Positions 52,286 through 60,848 of a DNA stretch of 64,000 nucleotides are shown here, one piece after another. The notes beneath the pieces were generated by a model. The model was not told the origin of the DNA, ran no database searches, and worked only from the letters and a program-made list of their open reading frames with translations. Source of the DNA: Erwinia amylovora (GTDB lineage Bacteria; Pseudomonadota; Gammaproteobacteria; Enterobacterales; Enterobacteriaceae); NCBI RefSeq assembly GCF_017161565.1, contig NZ_CP066796.1:1426001-1490000 (forward strand), given 5' to 3'. The translations under genes and the position numbers were made by a program. Numbering within the stretch: position 1 is the first letter of the stretch; the number at the start of each line of letters is the position of its first letter.

Positions 52286-52706
52286 CTAAAATCAGTGACC
52301 AGGCGATCGCTGAAATTCTGCTGGCAACAAATACCGATTGACTGGCAAGGGGTCAGTGATATTCCGGCCCCACCGGGCTATGGCGTAATGCCATTCCTGT
52401 TGCATCGGGGAATCAGGTTATACCGGTTAGTGCTCAGGCGGCCGGGCAAAAGCGACAGGGACTGGCAGTTAATGCCGCACTGGCGGATATTTCCGTGCAC
52501 GTTGCCAGGGTCGGCGTTTCGTTAACCGGTGACGACCCGGTAAGTGGCGCAGGATACGACAGCGATTGAGGGCAAAACGTTATGGCGGCAGGTCGCGGTG
52601 ATAAACGCGCTGGCGGCGGCGCTGGTAAAAGAGTCGGGATGACAGGCGGCGATGGATCGCTGTCCAAAATCGAGATCCCGCGACCGGGGCTGACAAAAGG
52701 CGGTAA
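52286..52706 (+). pseudogene. yccU: Decayed yccU (CoA-binding protein)
   Basis: Relic of yccU, which in E. coli lies on the plus strand between yccT and hspQ, exactly here. Plus-strand fragments follow the 137-aa YccU in order: AIAEILLATNTD at ~52304-52339, PGYGVMPFLLHRG at ~52375-52412, NQVIPVSAQAAGQ at ~52412-52450, a middle region ALADISVHV (YccU TLADVPEKV) at ~52474-52502, LWRQVAVINALAAALVKESG at ~52579-52639, and DRCP plus KIEIPRPGLTK at ~52654-52697. In-frame stops and at least two frameshifts separate them. No product is expected. Confidence 0.85.
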
Positions 52707-52707
52707 A

Positions 52708-52732
52708 AACCCCGCGCAGGGCGGGGTTTAAT
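52708..52732 (-). terminator. hspQ terminator
   Basis: Stem aaaccccgc / gcggggttt with a small loop, directly at the hspQ stop, A-run on its far side giving a T-run on the minus strand. Confidence 0.85.
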
Positions 52733-53049
52733 CAGTTTCTCAGGCGAGGTGCCTGTAACTGTCGGCGGACGGAGGCTGCAAGTTCATCCATAGACGGTTG
52801 TTCCGGGTGATCGCCGGGAACTTCCCAGGATAACTGAGCTTCGGCCAGGTAAGTTTGAATCGTCTGCCCGTCATCATTTTCCATAACAACATGATACCAG
52901 GGGGCGCTACGTAACGCTTCACTGGCGGCAATATCATCTGTATCCATCTCATCTAATGAATATTCCGGATCGACATCAACGATGACACCAAGAAAACCGA
53001 GTAACTGATGGCGCACCTGCTGTCCAAGACCAAATTTGCTGGCAATCAT
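52732..53049 (-). CDS. hspQ: HspQ, heat-shock hemimethylated-DNA-binding protein
   Basis: Small heat-shock protein of 105 aa that specifies Lon substrates and affects DnaA stability in E. coli. ATG at 53049 ([19 protein letters not shown]) follows AGGAGGTT with one extra ATG in between; the longer frame upstream is unlikely. Hallmarks include APWYHVVME, and [13 protein letters not shown] and [19 protein letters not shown] at the C-terminus. Same length as E. coli. Confidence 0.96.
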   Translation of the reverse strand: MIASKFGLGQQVRHQLLGFLGVIVDVDPEYSLDEMDTDDIAASEALRSAPWYHVVMENDDGQTIQTYLAEAQLSWEVPGDHPEQPSMDELAASVRRQLQAPRLRN

Positions 53050-53111
53050 CATAACCTCCTGAGGAACATTGCATTTACTCACTATATGGAGGCGGCAGCA
53101 AAATTTTCAAG

Positions 53112-54302
53112 TCAGATGACGCGGCAGGCAAAACCTTTCAGATACATTCCTTCGGGGTAGCTGCTGATCACCGGGTGATCGGCGGCCTGGCGAAACTGTT
53201 CGATGAACTGCACGTCACGCTGGGCATCCGTGGCCGCATCCGCAAGGATTTTCTGAAACAGATCGGTTGCCATCAGGCCGGAGCATGAGAAAGTCATTAG
53301 CATCCCGCCCGGGTTAAGCAGCTGCATGGCCAGCATATTAATATCTTTATATCCCCGGCACGCTCCCATTAGCTGATTTTTGTTTTCAACGAATTTTGGC
53401 GGGTCCATGATAATAAGATCGAACTTCTCGCCTTCGTCACGATAGCGTCGCAGCAGCTTGAAAACGTCATCGCGCAGAAACTGAGCTTTGCTAACGTTCA
53501 GCCCGTTTAACTCAACGTTTTGACGCGCCACGTCCAGCGCCGTTTGCGACGTATCAACACTGATCACTTCGGTACAGTTGCCCATCAGGGCAGAAACGGC
53601 AAAGCCGCCGGTATAGGAAAAGCAGTTCAGCACGCGGCGGCCCTCAGCGTAGCGCCGGGTTGCCAGACGGCTGTCGCGCTGGTCGAGATAATAGCCCGTT
53701 TTGTGCCCGGTCTGAATATCCACCAGCAGTTTCATACCGTGCTCGGTGATAGTAAGCAGCGCTGGCGGCGCATCGCCGAGCACCACGCCTTGTGTAAGCT
53801 CCAGCCCCTCTTTCTTACGCACGCTGACATCGGACCGGTCGTAGATTGCGCATTCCGGGTAGCAGCGTTGCAGCGCAGTAATCAGCGCAGCGCGCTGGTA
53901 CTCGGCACCGGCGGATAACAGTTGCAGCACAAGAAAATGGTAGAAACGGTCGATGGTGATCCCCGGTAATCCGTCAGATTCACCGGCGATCAGGCGGTAG
54001 CTATCGAGATTATCGCGCTGCGCCAGCCAGTCGCGCAGCTGCTGTGCGGTATTGAGTCGGCGTACGAAAAAGTCGATATCAATCGACTCATCCTGCTGCC
54101 AACTCCAGACGCGTGCGCGTATCTGGGACGATGGTGACCATGCAGCCCGCGCCAGCCATTTACCCTGGCTGTCACAGACATCAATCGTTTCTCCTGGCTG
54201 GGCTTTACCCTCCATACGGGCTACGGCACCGGAGAATACCCACGGATGACGACGAAGTAAGGACTTTTCACGCCCTTTGGCAAGAATTAAACGAACAGTC
54301 AT
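53112..54302 (-). CDS. rlmI: 23S rRNA m5C1962 methyltransferase RlmI
   Basis: SAM-dependent enzyme that methylates C1962 of 23S rRNA. It has 396 aa, as in E. coli. The PUA domain (about residues 2-80; [22 protein letters not shown]) is followed by an EEHEE central domain and a Rossmann methyltransferase with [34 protein letters not shown] and SCSG. Divergent from acyP across ~90 bp. Confidence 0.97.
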   Translation of the reverse strand: MTVRLILAKGREKSLLRRHPWVFSGAVARMEGKAQPGETIDVCDSQGKWLARAAWSPSSQIRARVWSWQQDESIDIDFFVRRLNTAQQLRDWLAQRDNLDSYRLIAGESDGLPGITIDRFYHFLVLQLLSAGAEYQRAALITALQRCYPECAIYDRSDVSVRKKEGLELTQGVVLGDAPPALLTITEHGMKLLVDIQTGHKTGYYLDQRDSRLATRRYAEGRRVLNCFSYTGGFAVSALMGNCTEVISVDTSQTALDVARQNVELNGLNVSKAQFLRDDVFKLLRRYRDEGEKFDLIIMDPPKFVENKNQLMGACRGYKDINMLAMQLLNPGGMLMTFSCSGLMATDLFQKILADAATDAQRDVQFIEQFRQAADHPVISSYPEGMYLKGFACRVI

Positions 54303-54391
54303 ATTTTGCTATGCTTAGTGTCAGAGAATCAGGCGATATTGTCCGGTGCCATTCGGTAAAAAGCAATCAGTGTTGGTCAGTGGAGGGGGAA

Positions 54392-54670
54392 ATGACAATC
54401 ATCTGTATCCGCGTAGGGGTCCATGGCAGGGTGCAGGGCGTTGGGTTTCGTTACAGCACCCGGGTAGAGGCACAAAAAAACGATCTGTGTGGTTACGCCA
54501 AAAACAGGGATGATGGCAGCGTAGAGATCGTCGCCTGTGGCGAGGCACCGCGGGTTGAGGCGCTGCTGGCGTGGCTAAAAGCCGGAGGTCCCCGCAGTGC
54601 CCGTGTAGATAAAGTGTTGGCTGAACCCTGGCATCCCATTGATTTACCTCAAGGATTCATCACGGGTTAA
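54392..54670 (+). CDS. yccX: Acylphosphatase AcyP (YccX)
   Basis: Hydrolyses acyl phosphates. It has 92 aa. ATG at 54392 follows a strong GGAGGGGGAA Shine-Dalgarno; the longer open frame begins inside rlmI. Phosphate loop [10 protein letters not shown] with catalytic Arg20 and the second catalytic residue Asn38 in [10 protein letters not shown]. Ends 3 bp from the convergent tusE stop. Confidence 0.95.
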   Translation: MTIICIRVGVHGRVQGVGFRYSTRVEAQKNDLCGYAKNRDDGSVEIVACGEAPRVEALLAWLKAGGPRSARVDKVLAEPWHPIDLPQGFITG

Positions 54671-54673
54671 TAC

Positions 54674-55000
54674 CTACAGACACTTAGCCGGTTTTGGCAA
54701 CCCGGCAATTTTCGTCGCCTGTTTAGCCGGGCCTTTGGGAAAGAGGCGGAAAAGGTAGCGGCTGTTGCCTTTGTCTTCACCATACTTCTGTGCCATCGCT
54801 TTGACCAACATTCGCACCGCAGGGGAAGTATTAAACTCCAGATAGAACGCGCGGACAAAGTGCACCACTTCCCAGTGAGCTTCACTCAGTTCAATTTTTT
54901 CCTCTGCCGCCAGTTCCCGCGCCAGATCCTCGCTCCAGTCCGTGATCGACTTCAGGTAGCCTTGCGCATCGCGCGCTATTTCTTTGCCATTAAACCGCAC
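54674..55000 (-). CDS. tusE: Sulfurtransferase TusE
   Basis: Last relay of the Tus sulfur-transfer chain, handing sulfur to MnmA for the 2-thiouridine of tRNA wobble position 34. It has 108 aa of the DsrC family (E. coli 109). The catalytic cysteine is the penultimate residue, Cys107, in KPAKCL. The typical [14 protein letters not shown] and [23 protein letters not shown] are present. Single gene, minus strand. Confidence 0.96.
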   Translation of the reverse strand: MRFNGKEIARDAQGYLKSITDWSEDLARELAAEEKIELSEAHWEVVHFVRAFYLEFNTSPAVRMLVKAMAQKYGEDKGNSRYLFRLFPKGPAKQATKIAGLPKPAKCL

Positions 55001-55059
55001 TTTCTTGCCTCACCCTTGTTGGCCCGCGCCAAGTTTACCTTTTTGCTCCAGCAAAAATA

Positions 55060-55081
55060 AAGCCCCGCAATGACGGGGCCA
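55060..55081 (-). terminator. yccA terminator
   Basis: Stem ggccccg / cggggc with a loop of about 6 nt, then a T-rich tail (tttattttt) on the minus strand. Lies ~20 bp after yccA. Confidence 0.85.
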
Positions 55082-55100
55082 GAGTGACAGCGGATTAGGT

Positions 55101-55757
55101 TTAGCTGCTGCGCGACATCCCCAGCAGGCTAAGAAGGCTGACGAACAGGTTATAAATTGATACGTACAGACTGACGGTGGCACGAATATAGTTGGTTTCG
55201 CCGCCGTGGATGATATTGCTGGTTTCCCACAGGATTGCTCCGGTGGAGAACAGCACGAACAGCACGCTAATCGCCATATGCAGGGCGGGAATATTCAGGA
55301 ACAGGTTGGCTACCACGGCGATGAGCAAGACGACAAAGCCAGCCATCAACATGCCGGACAGGAAAGACATATCCTTGCGGGTTGTCAGAACATAAGCCGA
55401 GCAGCAGAAGAAAACGAGGGCAGTACCGCCTAACGCCAGGCCGATGACGTCGCCCATTCCGGCAGAAAGGAAACTGTTCAGAACCGGGCCGAGACAGTAG
55501 CCAAGGAAGCCGGTGAAGGCAAATGCCGCGAGAATACCGCCCGGGCTATTGGCCAGACGGTAGGTTAAAAACATCAGGCCATAAAAACCGGCCAGCATCA
55601 GAATAAAACCCGGAGCCGGTAAGGCAAAAAGGGTGCTTAGTGTGGCGGTCACCGCGGAAAATGCCAGCGTCAGGCCGAGAAGGAAATAGGTATTACGCAG
55701 AACTTTGTGCGTGCTTAGTAATGAACTGGCGCGCGTGGAGGAAACGATGTGATCCAT
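55101..55757 (-). CDS. yccA: YccA, BAX-inhibitor-1-like modulator of FtsH
   Basis: Seven-transmembrane inner-membrane protein of 218 aa, the substrate and modulator of the FtsH protease. It begins [28 protein letters not shown]. Hydrophobic helices about every 25 residues. The short cytosolic N-terminus that FtsH reads in E. coli is conserved. It ends [11 protein letters not shown]. Divergent from the tRNA pair. Confidence 0.95.
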   Translation of the reverse strand: MDHIVSSTRASSLLSTHKVLRNTYFLLGLTLAFSAVTATLSTLFALPAPGFILMLAGFYGLMFLTYRLANSPGGILAAFAFTGFLGYCLGPVLNSFLSAGMGDVIGLALGGTALVFFCCSAYVLTTRKDMSFLSGMLMAGFVVLLIAVVANLFLNIPALHMAISVLFVLFSTGAILWETSNIIHGGETNYIRATVSLYVSIYNLFVSLLSLLGMSRSS

Positions 55758-55860
55758 AAAGCACCTCTCAGGATGACGAAATGAGGGAAAAGTCTGCCAG
55801 CGAGCATAAGGAGAGCAACCAGGCGGGGGAAGACGCTTTACCCTTCTTTACGCGCACTGC

Positions 55861-55897
55861 TGCTGCTTTTATCATCAGTCTGGTGATAAAAGCAGCA
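55861..55897. repeat. Perfect 14-bp inverted repeat upstream of yccA
   Basis: tgctgcttttatca and its complement around a 9-nt loop. Lies 104 bp upstream of the yccA start, in the yccA-tRNA intergenic region. No T-run directly after it, so it is not a plain terminator. Could be an operator or a transcribed hairpin; the function is unknown. Confidence 0.6.
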
Positions 55898-55944
55898 CAT
55901 GCGGGCCAAATGGCTTTTATTTGCGCGACTGAAACAAAAGCTGC

Positions 55945-55973
55945 TTTACAAGCATAGCGCGGATGTTTATAGT
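55945..55973 (+). promoter_or_regulatory. Promoter of the first tRNA-Ser gene
   Basis: -35 TTTACA (55945-55950), 17-bp spacer, -10 TATAGT (55968-55973), each 5 of 6 with consensus, then a GC-rich discriminator GCCGCCC. That is typical of stringently controlled stable-RNA promoters. Confidence 0.75.
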
Positions 55974-55985
55974 GCCGCCCATCGT

Positions 55986-56073
55986 GGAGGAGTGGCCGAG
56001 TGGCTGAAGGCACCGGTCTTGAAAACCGGCGACGGGAAACCGTTCTAGAGTTCGAATCTCTACTCCTCCACCA
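55986..56073 (+). tRNA. tRNA-Ser (anticodon UGA), copy 1
   Basis: 88 nt with a long class II variable arm (CGACGGGAAACCGTTC). Acceptor GGAGGAG pairs with CTCCTCC; anticodon stem CCGGT-CTTGAAA-ACCGG puts TGA in the loop; T arm TAGAG-TTCGAAT-CTCTA. The CCA end is encoded. The base before CCA reads A, while E. coli tRNA-Ser genes usually have G there. Separate terminator at 56082-56110. Confidence 0.95.
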
Positions 56074-56081
56074 TCAAATTT

Positions 56082-56110
56082 AACGGGTCAGCGTAAAGCT
56101 GGCCCGTTTT
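56082..56110 (+). terminator. Terminator after tRNA-Ser copy 1
   Basis: 11-bp stem aacgggtcagc / gctggcccgtt (one G-T pair) around a 5-nt loop, followed by TT. Ends the first tRNA unit before the second promoter. Confidence 0.8.
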
Positions 56111-56238
56111 GCTTTATGCGGAATAAACCGTTCCGCCGCCCGGACTGGTCCAAAACTATCCCGGCCTTCGCCAGGGCTGATTTTTTTGCCACTCAGATGC
56201 AAATGCTCATAAAATCAACAAAGTAGCTAAAATTAGTG

Positions 56239-56267
56239 TTGGCAAAGGCAAAAACATCCCCTATACT
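56239..56267 (+). promoter_or_regulatory. Promoter of the second tRNA-Ser gene
   Basis: -35 TTGGCA (56239-56244), 17-bp spacer, -10 TATACT (56262-56267), then the GC discriminator GCGCCCCG. The two serine tRNA genes are therefore independently transcribed. Confidence 0.8.
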
Positions 56268-56314
56268 GCGCCCCGTCAGTTAGCGGAAAGCACGCCGTTA
56301 ACGGGTAACCCTGT

Positions 56315-56402
56315 GGAGGAGTGGCCGAGTGGCTGAAGGCACCGGTCTTGAAAACCGGCGACGGGAAACCGTTCTAGAGTTCGAATCTCTACTCCTCCAC
56401 CA
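56315..56402 (+). tRNA. tRNA-Ser (anticodon UGA), copy 2
   Basis: Base-for-base identical to copy 1 over all 88 nt, and the identity continues about 8 nt past the CCA (tcaaattt). Copies start 329 bp apart. In E. coli serX (GGA anticodon) lies near here; the anticodon here is UGA, as in E. coli serT. Own promoter and own terminator (56412-56440). Confidence 0.95.
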
Positions 56403-56411
56403 TCAAATTTG

Positions 56412-56440
56412 CCCCTGAGCTTGCAAAAGCTTGGGGGTTT
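56412..56440 (+). terminator. Terminator after tRNA-Ser copy 2
   Basis: 11-bp stem cccctgagctt / aagcttggggg with two G-T wobbles and a 4-nt loop, then TTT. Confidence 0.75.
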
Positions 56441-56777
56441 GCTTTTGCCCTTCTAAGGATCAACGCTGCTGGTGCTGCGAACAAAACAGCGCTTACGACG
56501 CGCATTCCCCGCCGCTTAAACGCTGTCTACCGACATTTATCGCTGATGCTAAAAGAAGCGGGTTTAAAACATCTTGTTGCTTTTATCCCTTTTAAGCCAC
56601 TCAACCGCCGGTTTAGAATCTGCTATATTCTCATTAATTTATGATTGATATGAGCCTCTGGTCTTATCTCTGGAGAGGCGGCTAACCCCGGTCGGCATTA
56701 AGCTGCGGGTGGCTGTCCGGGCGTCAAGCTTTGCTGGCCAGCAGATTCTTTCCTTCGCATCAATGGAACACACACAC
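56441..56777. other. Intergenic region upstream of agp
   Basis: No gene recognised. A -10-like TATATT-type stretch (ctgctatattctcatt near 56619-56634) may belong to the agp promoter. The agp ATG at 56778 has no strong Shine-Dalgarno; it follows an ACACACAC run. Confidence 0.4.
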
Positions 56778-58616
56778 ATGATTAAAAAGTTCAGTCTTTG
56801 CGCGTTGGCAGTTTTCTCTGCATTTTCAGGCATTTCTGCCCGTGCAGCGGAAAGTGATTATCAGCTGGAACAAGTGCTGATGATGAGCCGCCACAATCTG
56901 CGAGCGCCATTAGCGGATAATGGCAGCTTGCTGGATCAGGCGACTCAAAAAGCCTGGCCAAAATGGGATGTACCAGGAGGGCAGCTGACCACCAAGGGCG
57001 GCGTGCTGGAAGTCTATATGGGGCGTTATACCCGCGAGTGGCTGGAGCAGCAGGGGTTAACGAAACAGGGTGAATGCCCAGGTTCTGACGCCATCCACGC
57101 CTATGCCAACAGCCTGCAGCGCACCGTTGCTACCGCACAGTTCTTTATCACCGGCGCTTTCCCGGGATGCGATATTTCCGTTTCGCATCAGGACGCCATG
57201 GGTAGCATGGACCCGATATTCAGTCCGGCGATCACTAACGGCAGCGAAGAGTTCAACAAACAGGCGTTGACCGCTATCAACAGCAAGAGCGAAAAACTGG
57301 CGCTTAAGCCCGCCTTTCAGCGCCTGGAGAAAATCATCAACTATAAAAACTCCCCGGCGTGTAGCGGTAAAAAGTCGTGTGACCTGACAAGTGACAATCA
57401 AAATATCTTCACGGCAGATAATGGCAAAGAACCCGGCGTTTCAGGCCCTCTGAAGGTGGGAAATGCGCTGGTGGACGCATTCACCCTGCAATATTACCAA
57501 GGCTTGCCGGTGGAGCAGGTCGCCTGGGGACTGGTCAAAACGCCCGACCAGTGGCAAGAGCTGGCGGCGATCAAAAATGGCTATCAGGATACGCTGTTCG
57601 CTTCGCCCGTGGTGGCGCGTGAAGTTGCTGCTCCGCTAGTGGATTACATCCGCAGCGTTCTGGTCGACCAGGATAAAGCAACTGCGCCAAAAGTGACGCT
57701 GATGGTTGGCCATGATTCGAATATCGCCTCACTGCTTGGTGCGTTAGATTTTAAACCTTACAAGCTGCCAGGACAGAATGAGCAGACGCCAATTGGCGGT
57801 ATGGTGCAGTTCCAGCGTTGGCATGACAAGAAAAATGACCGGGAACTGGTCAAAGTGGAATATGTATATCAAACCTCCTGGCAACTGCGCGATGAACAGC
57901 CGCTATCCCTGAGTAATCCGCCGCAGCGCGTCACGCTGCATATGGCGGGTTGCCCGACCGATGCCAACGGTTTCTGCTCGTGGGAGCGGTTCACTCGGGT
58001 GCTCAATGAGTCATTGCAGGGAACGCCGCTTCAGGTGTCTGAATCTGCGCGTGCAGAACCTGCTGCATCTGGCCATGATACCAATTCAGCCGATAGTGAC
58101 ACAGCGGTCAATAAAGCGCTGGCTGCAAAGGCTGCTGAAGACAGAGTCGCCACTGAGAAAGCCATTGCCGATAAAGCCGCTGCAGAAAACGCTGCTGAAG
58201 CCCAGGCTGCCGCAGAGAAGGCTACCGCAGAAAAGGAGGCAGCTGATAAAGCCGCTGCAGAGAAAGCCGCGGCCGAAAAAGCGGCTGCTGATAAAGCCGC
58301 TTTAGAGAAAGCCGCGGCCGAAAAAGCGGCTGCTGATAAAGCCGCTGTAGAGAAAGCCGCTACAGACAAAGCTGCCGCCGCGAAAACCGCACTGGAAAGA
58401 GCCGCAGCAGGGACGGTAGTGCCAAGACAGCGGCCGCAAGATAAAGCCGAAGCAGAAAAGACTGCCGCAGAGAAAGCCGCTCTCGAAAAAGCCGCTGCCG
58501 GGACGGCATTGCCAGGGCGGGCTGCACAAGATAAAGCCGAAGCTGATAAAGGGAAAGCGGAGAAGCAGCAGGCAGACAGCGCAGCCGATGTCAGCGCGGC
58601 GACGTCGGCACAGTGA
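56778..58616 (+). CDS. agp: Glucose-1-phosphatase Agp with C-terminal Ala/Lys/Glu repeat tail
   Basis: Periplasmic histidine acid phosphatase, releasing glucose from glucose-1-phosphate. It has 612 aa; E. coli Agp has 413. Signal peptide [23 protein letters not shown]; catalytic RHNLRAP at residues 38-44 (His39) and HD at 312-313 in VGHDSN. The conserved enzyme ends near residue 414. About 198 extra residues follow: a linker (about 415-440), then [15 protein letters not shown] repeats of 15 residues (45-bp direct repeats at 58259-58301 and 58304-58346), and a second, 30-residue repeat type (RAAAGT...QDKAEAEK). The tail resembles the helical, Ala/Lys/Glu-rich stalk of TolA and is likely a long helix or coiled coil. 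No membrane anchor is visible. Confidence 0.9.
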   Translation: MIKKFSLCALAVFSAFSGISARAAESDYQLEQVLMMSRHNLRAPLADNGSLLDQATQKAWPKWDVPGGQLTTKGGVLEVYMGRYTREWLEQQGLTKQGECPGSDAIHAYANSLQRTVATAQFFITGAFPGCDISVSHQDAMGSMDPIFSPAITNGSEEFNKQALTAINSKSEKLALKPAFQRLEKIINYKNSPACSGKKSCDLTSDNQNIFTADNGKEPGVSGPLKVGNALVDAFTLQYYQGLPVEQVAWGLVKTPDQWQELAAIKNGYQDTLFASPVVAREVAAPLVDYIRSVLVDQDKATAPKVTLMVGHDSNIASLLGALDFKPYKLPGQNEQTPIGGMVQFQRWHDKKNDRELVKVEYVYQTSWQLRDEQPLSLSNPPQRVTLHMAGCPTDANGFCSWERFTRVLNESLQGTPLQVSESARAEPAASGHDTNSADSDTAVNKALAAKAAEDRVATEKAIADKAAAENAAEAQAAAEKATAEKEAADKAAAEKAAAEKAAADKAALEKAAAEKAAADKAAVEKAATDKAAAAKTALERAAAGTVVPRQRPQDKAEAEKTAAEKAALEKAAAGTALPGRAAQDKAEADKGKAEKQQADSAADVSAATSAQ

Positions 58617-58678
58617 CCAGTATAAGGGGGCGAGACTGCGCACGACCCGCCCCGACTTGAAGCCTGAGATAAACCGTT

Positions 58679-58712
58679 ACCCGGGCGCGCCGTTACGCGC
58701 GGCGCCCGGGTC
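58679..58712. terminator. GC-rich hairpin between agp and sad
   Basis: 10-bp perfect outer stem acccgggcgc / gcgcccgggt with a partly paired inner arm. The T-run is weak on both sides. Between convergent genes, so a terminator is likely. Confidence 0.6.
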
Positions 58713-58714
58713 GT

Positions 58715-60088
58715 TCAGTCCTTACTTACCACCACCAGTTTCTGGTTAACAAACTCCTTGATCCCCAGGTCAGATAGCTCGCGACCAAAACCGGAACGCT
58801 TAACCCCGCCAAACGGCAGTTCAGCCGAAGTATTAGTGGCAGAATTGATGTAGACCATGCCGGTTTCAATTCGTGATGCCAGCGCCTTACCACGCGCAAT
58901 GTCTCGGGTAAACACAGAACCGCCTAAACCATAATGAGAATCATTGGCCAGCTGCACGACTTCATCATCATCTTTTACGACATAAACCTGAGCTACCGGG
59001 CCAAAGAACTCTTCGAAATAGGCCGGATTGCTGCGCTTGATGTCGGTGAGGATGGTTGGCTGATAAAAACACCCTTCTCCAGCAACCGGGGCACCGCCCA
59101 GCACCCGTTTTGCACCTTTAGCAATGGCCTGCTGTACCTGCTTATCCAGCCCCTCGCGTGCCTCGGCGGAAGAGAGGGGGCCAAGCGTGGTGGATTCATC
59201 AAGCGGGTCGCCGATCTTTACCGCCTCAAAAGCAGCGGTGAATTTCTTGAGGAATTGATCGGCAACCTTTTCATGCACCAGAAAGCGTTTAGCTGCGGTA
59301 CAAACTTGTCCGCAGTTACTCAGACGCGCTTCAGCGCCCGCCGCAACGGCTTTATCCAGGTCAGCGTCATCCAGCACCACAAAAACATCGTTGCCGCCCA
59401 GCTCAAGGGTCGTTTTCTTCAGATATTTGCCGGCTTGCTGCGCAACGGCGCTACCTGCAGGCTCGGAACCGGTCAAAGCCGCGCCCTGGACACGATCATC
59501 GGCGATAAGAGTTGAGATCTGTTCGCTACTCACAAACAGGTTTGTCCAGGTGCCTTGTGGGGCGCCGGCCTCAGTGACCAGTTGCTCAAACAAGGTGGCG
59601 CAGTGGGGAACATTGCTGGCATGTTTTACCAGGACCGGGTTACCGGCCGCAAGGTTGGGGGCCAGTACGCGCATCAGCTGATAATACGGAAAGTTCCAGG
59701 GCTCCACGGCAACCAGCACGCCTATCGGATGATGCTCAACCCAGGCTTCACCCAGCTCGCTGGGATAACGGGTTGGGGCAAGGAAACGCTCGGCATTCTC
59801 GGCATAGTAACGCGCGATTTGCGCACAAAGCCCGACTTCACTTCGGCTTTGCGCAATCAGTTTACCCATTTCCACGCTGGCAACCTTCGCCAGCTCTTCA
59901 ACACGGCCGTCTATCAGGTCGGCCATTTTTTTCAGCACCTGCATGCGGGGCTGAATAGCACCTTTTGACCAGTTTGAATGGTATAACGCATCAGCCGTGG
60001 CCAATGCCTGTTCGACCTGACTTTCACTGTGTTCTGGCCAGGATTTGAGTAGCTTATTATTGGCGGGGTTGATTGTCTGAGAAGACAT
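58715..60088 (-). CDS. sad: NAD(P)-dependent succinate-semialdehyde dehydrogenase-like (Sad family)
   Basis: Aldehyde dehydrogenase of 457 aa. It resembles E. coli Sad/YneI, which oxidises succinate semialdehyde to succinate. Catalytic Cys is about residue 263 in NCGQVCTAAKR; general base Glu in TLELGGND (about residue 229); EPWNFPYYQ and the C-terminal PFGGVKRSGFGRE are conserved. In E. coli sad lies elsewhere on the chromosome (yneI region); here it lies between agp and yccJ. Substrate inferred from family only. Confidence 0.88.
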   Translation of the reverse strand: MSSQTINPANNKLLKSWPEHSESQVEQALATADALYHSNWSKGAIQPRMQVLKKMADLIDGRVEELAKVASVEMGKLIAQSRSEVGLCAQIARYYAENAERFLAPTRYPSELGEAWVEHHPIGVLVAVEPWNFPYYQLMRVLAPNLAAGNPVLVKHASNVPHCATLFEQLVTEAGAPQGTWTNLFVSSEQISTLIADDRVQGAALTGSEPAGSAVAQQAGKYLKKTTLELGGNDVFVVLDDADLDKAVAAGAEARLSNCGQVCTAAKRFLVHEKVADQFLKKFTAAFEAVKIGDPLDESTTLGPLSSAEAREGLDKQVQQAIAKGAKRVLGGAPVAGEGCFYQPTILTDIKRSNPAYFEEFFGPVAQVYVVKDDDEVVQLANDSHYGLGGSVFTRDIARGKALASRIETGMVYINSATNTSAELPFGGVKRSGFGRELSDLGIKEFVNQKLVVVSKD

Positions 60089-60236
60089 AACGCACTCCTT
60101 GATGAGTCATTAGCCTGATTCTGGCTATCAGTAAAAAAGAGGGGATTTAACGTATCAGACAGATCGGCAGCAGGACTGTTTATCGCACCGATCTGAAGGT
60201 GGGAGCGACGGGCGGATCTCTACGCCCGGCGAGGAG

Positions 60237-60467
60237 TCAGACGTTTTTGCGTTCAACCACTTTATTGTCCCAGGTCAGCACGTCCCGGTCGGTTTTATCA
60301 AAAGCACGTAACAGGACTTCATCACTACCCTGTTGTTCCCAGATACTCTCAGCAAGCTTTTCATCGTAATTAGCGACTTCAAAAATCGCTTCGGCAATTT
60401 CTGTTGAGGTACTGCGCACGTTTGCCCATTCCCCAACGCGATGAGCTTTAGATTGTTGCGTTGCCAT
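60237..60467 (-). CDS. yccJ: YccJ, small conserved protein
   Basis: 76 aa, matching E. coli YccJ (75 aa): [43 protein letters not shown] and the C-terminal VERKNV. Function unknown. In E. coli it lies between agp and wrbA; here sad lies between agp and yccJ, and wrbA is absent upstream. Shine-Dalgarno GGAGACC precedes the ATG. Convergence of synteny and sequence makes the call firm. Confidence 0.93.
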   Translation of the reverse strand: MATQQSKAHRVGEWANVRSTSTEIAEAIFEVANYDEKLAESIWEQQGSDEVLLRAFDKTDRDVLTWDNKVVERKNV

Positions 60468-60848
60468 AACGGTCTCCGGTAGTTGATGTTATCCGTTTTG
60501 AACCTGACTTTTCAGTATAGAAGATAGCGCGCGGTCTGCCCGCCAGCCGCTGGATATTTGCTCAAACGAAATAATTACCGCACGTTGCGATAAACAGCCG
60601 CTAAGGATCGATTCCAACCCGCGCTTTAGCAGAGGCAAAATGTTGCCGACACGCGCCACGCCTTCAAAGACATTGCGCTTAACAGCAGGCGGTCAACTCA
60701 GCGCGTGGAAGCCGCCGCCGTGCGGCTCTCGCTGTCCGCCCCATCACTCAATATTGATTCAGATCGGGCAACAGGGCAGCACCTCTCGTTCTTGCCCCAG
60801 CGGCATTAATCACGCAAACTTACGCCAAATTTTTTTAAGAGTACGCCG
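60468..60848. other. yccJ to exporter gap, with a possible LysR relic
   Basis: No intact gene; E. coli has wrbA here and no wrbA remnant is visible. The plus-strand frame 60642-60809 reads AFKDIALNSRRSTQRVEAAA-like and VRLSLSAPSLNID, with the spacing of a LysR N-terminal helix-turn-helix (A-A-L-S-Q-P-S-S pattern), then stops. This is weak evidence for a degraded LysR regulator. Confidence 0.3.

Noticed and set aside
55984-56410. The paired serine tRNAs as attL/attR of a small integrated element
   Set aside because: Only ~240 bp lie between the copies, filled by a terminator and a promoter; there is no integrase or cargo.
58031-58369. Minus-strand open frame with Ser/Ala-rich repeats opposite the agp tail
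   Set aside because: It is the antisense of the Ala/Lys/Glu repeats. Low-complexity GC-rich coding DNA keeps the other strand open; there is no independent start signal.
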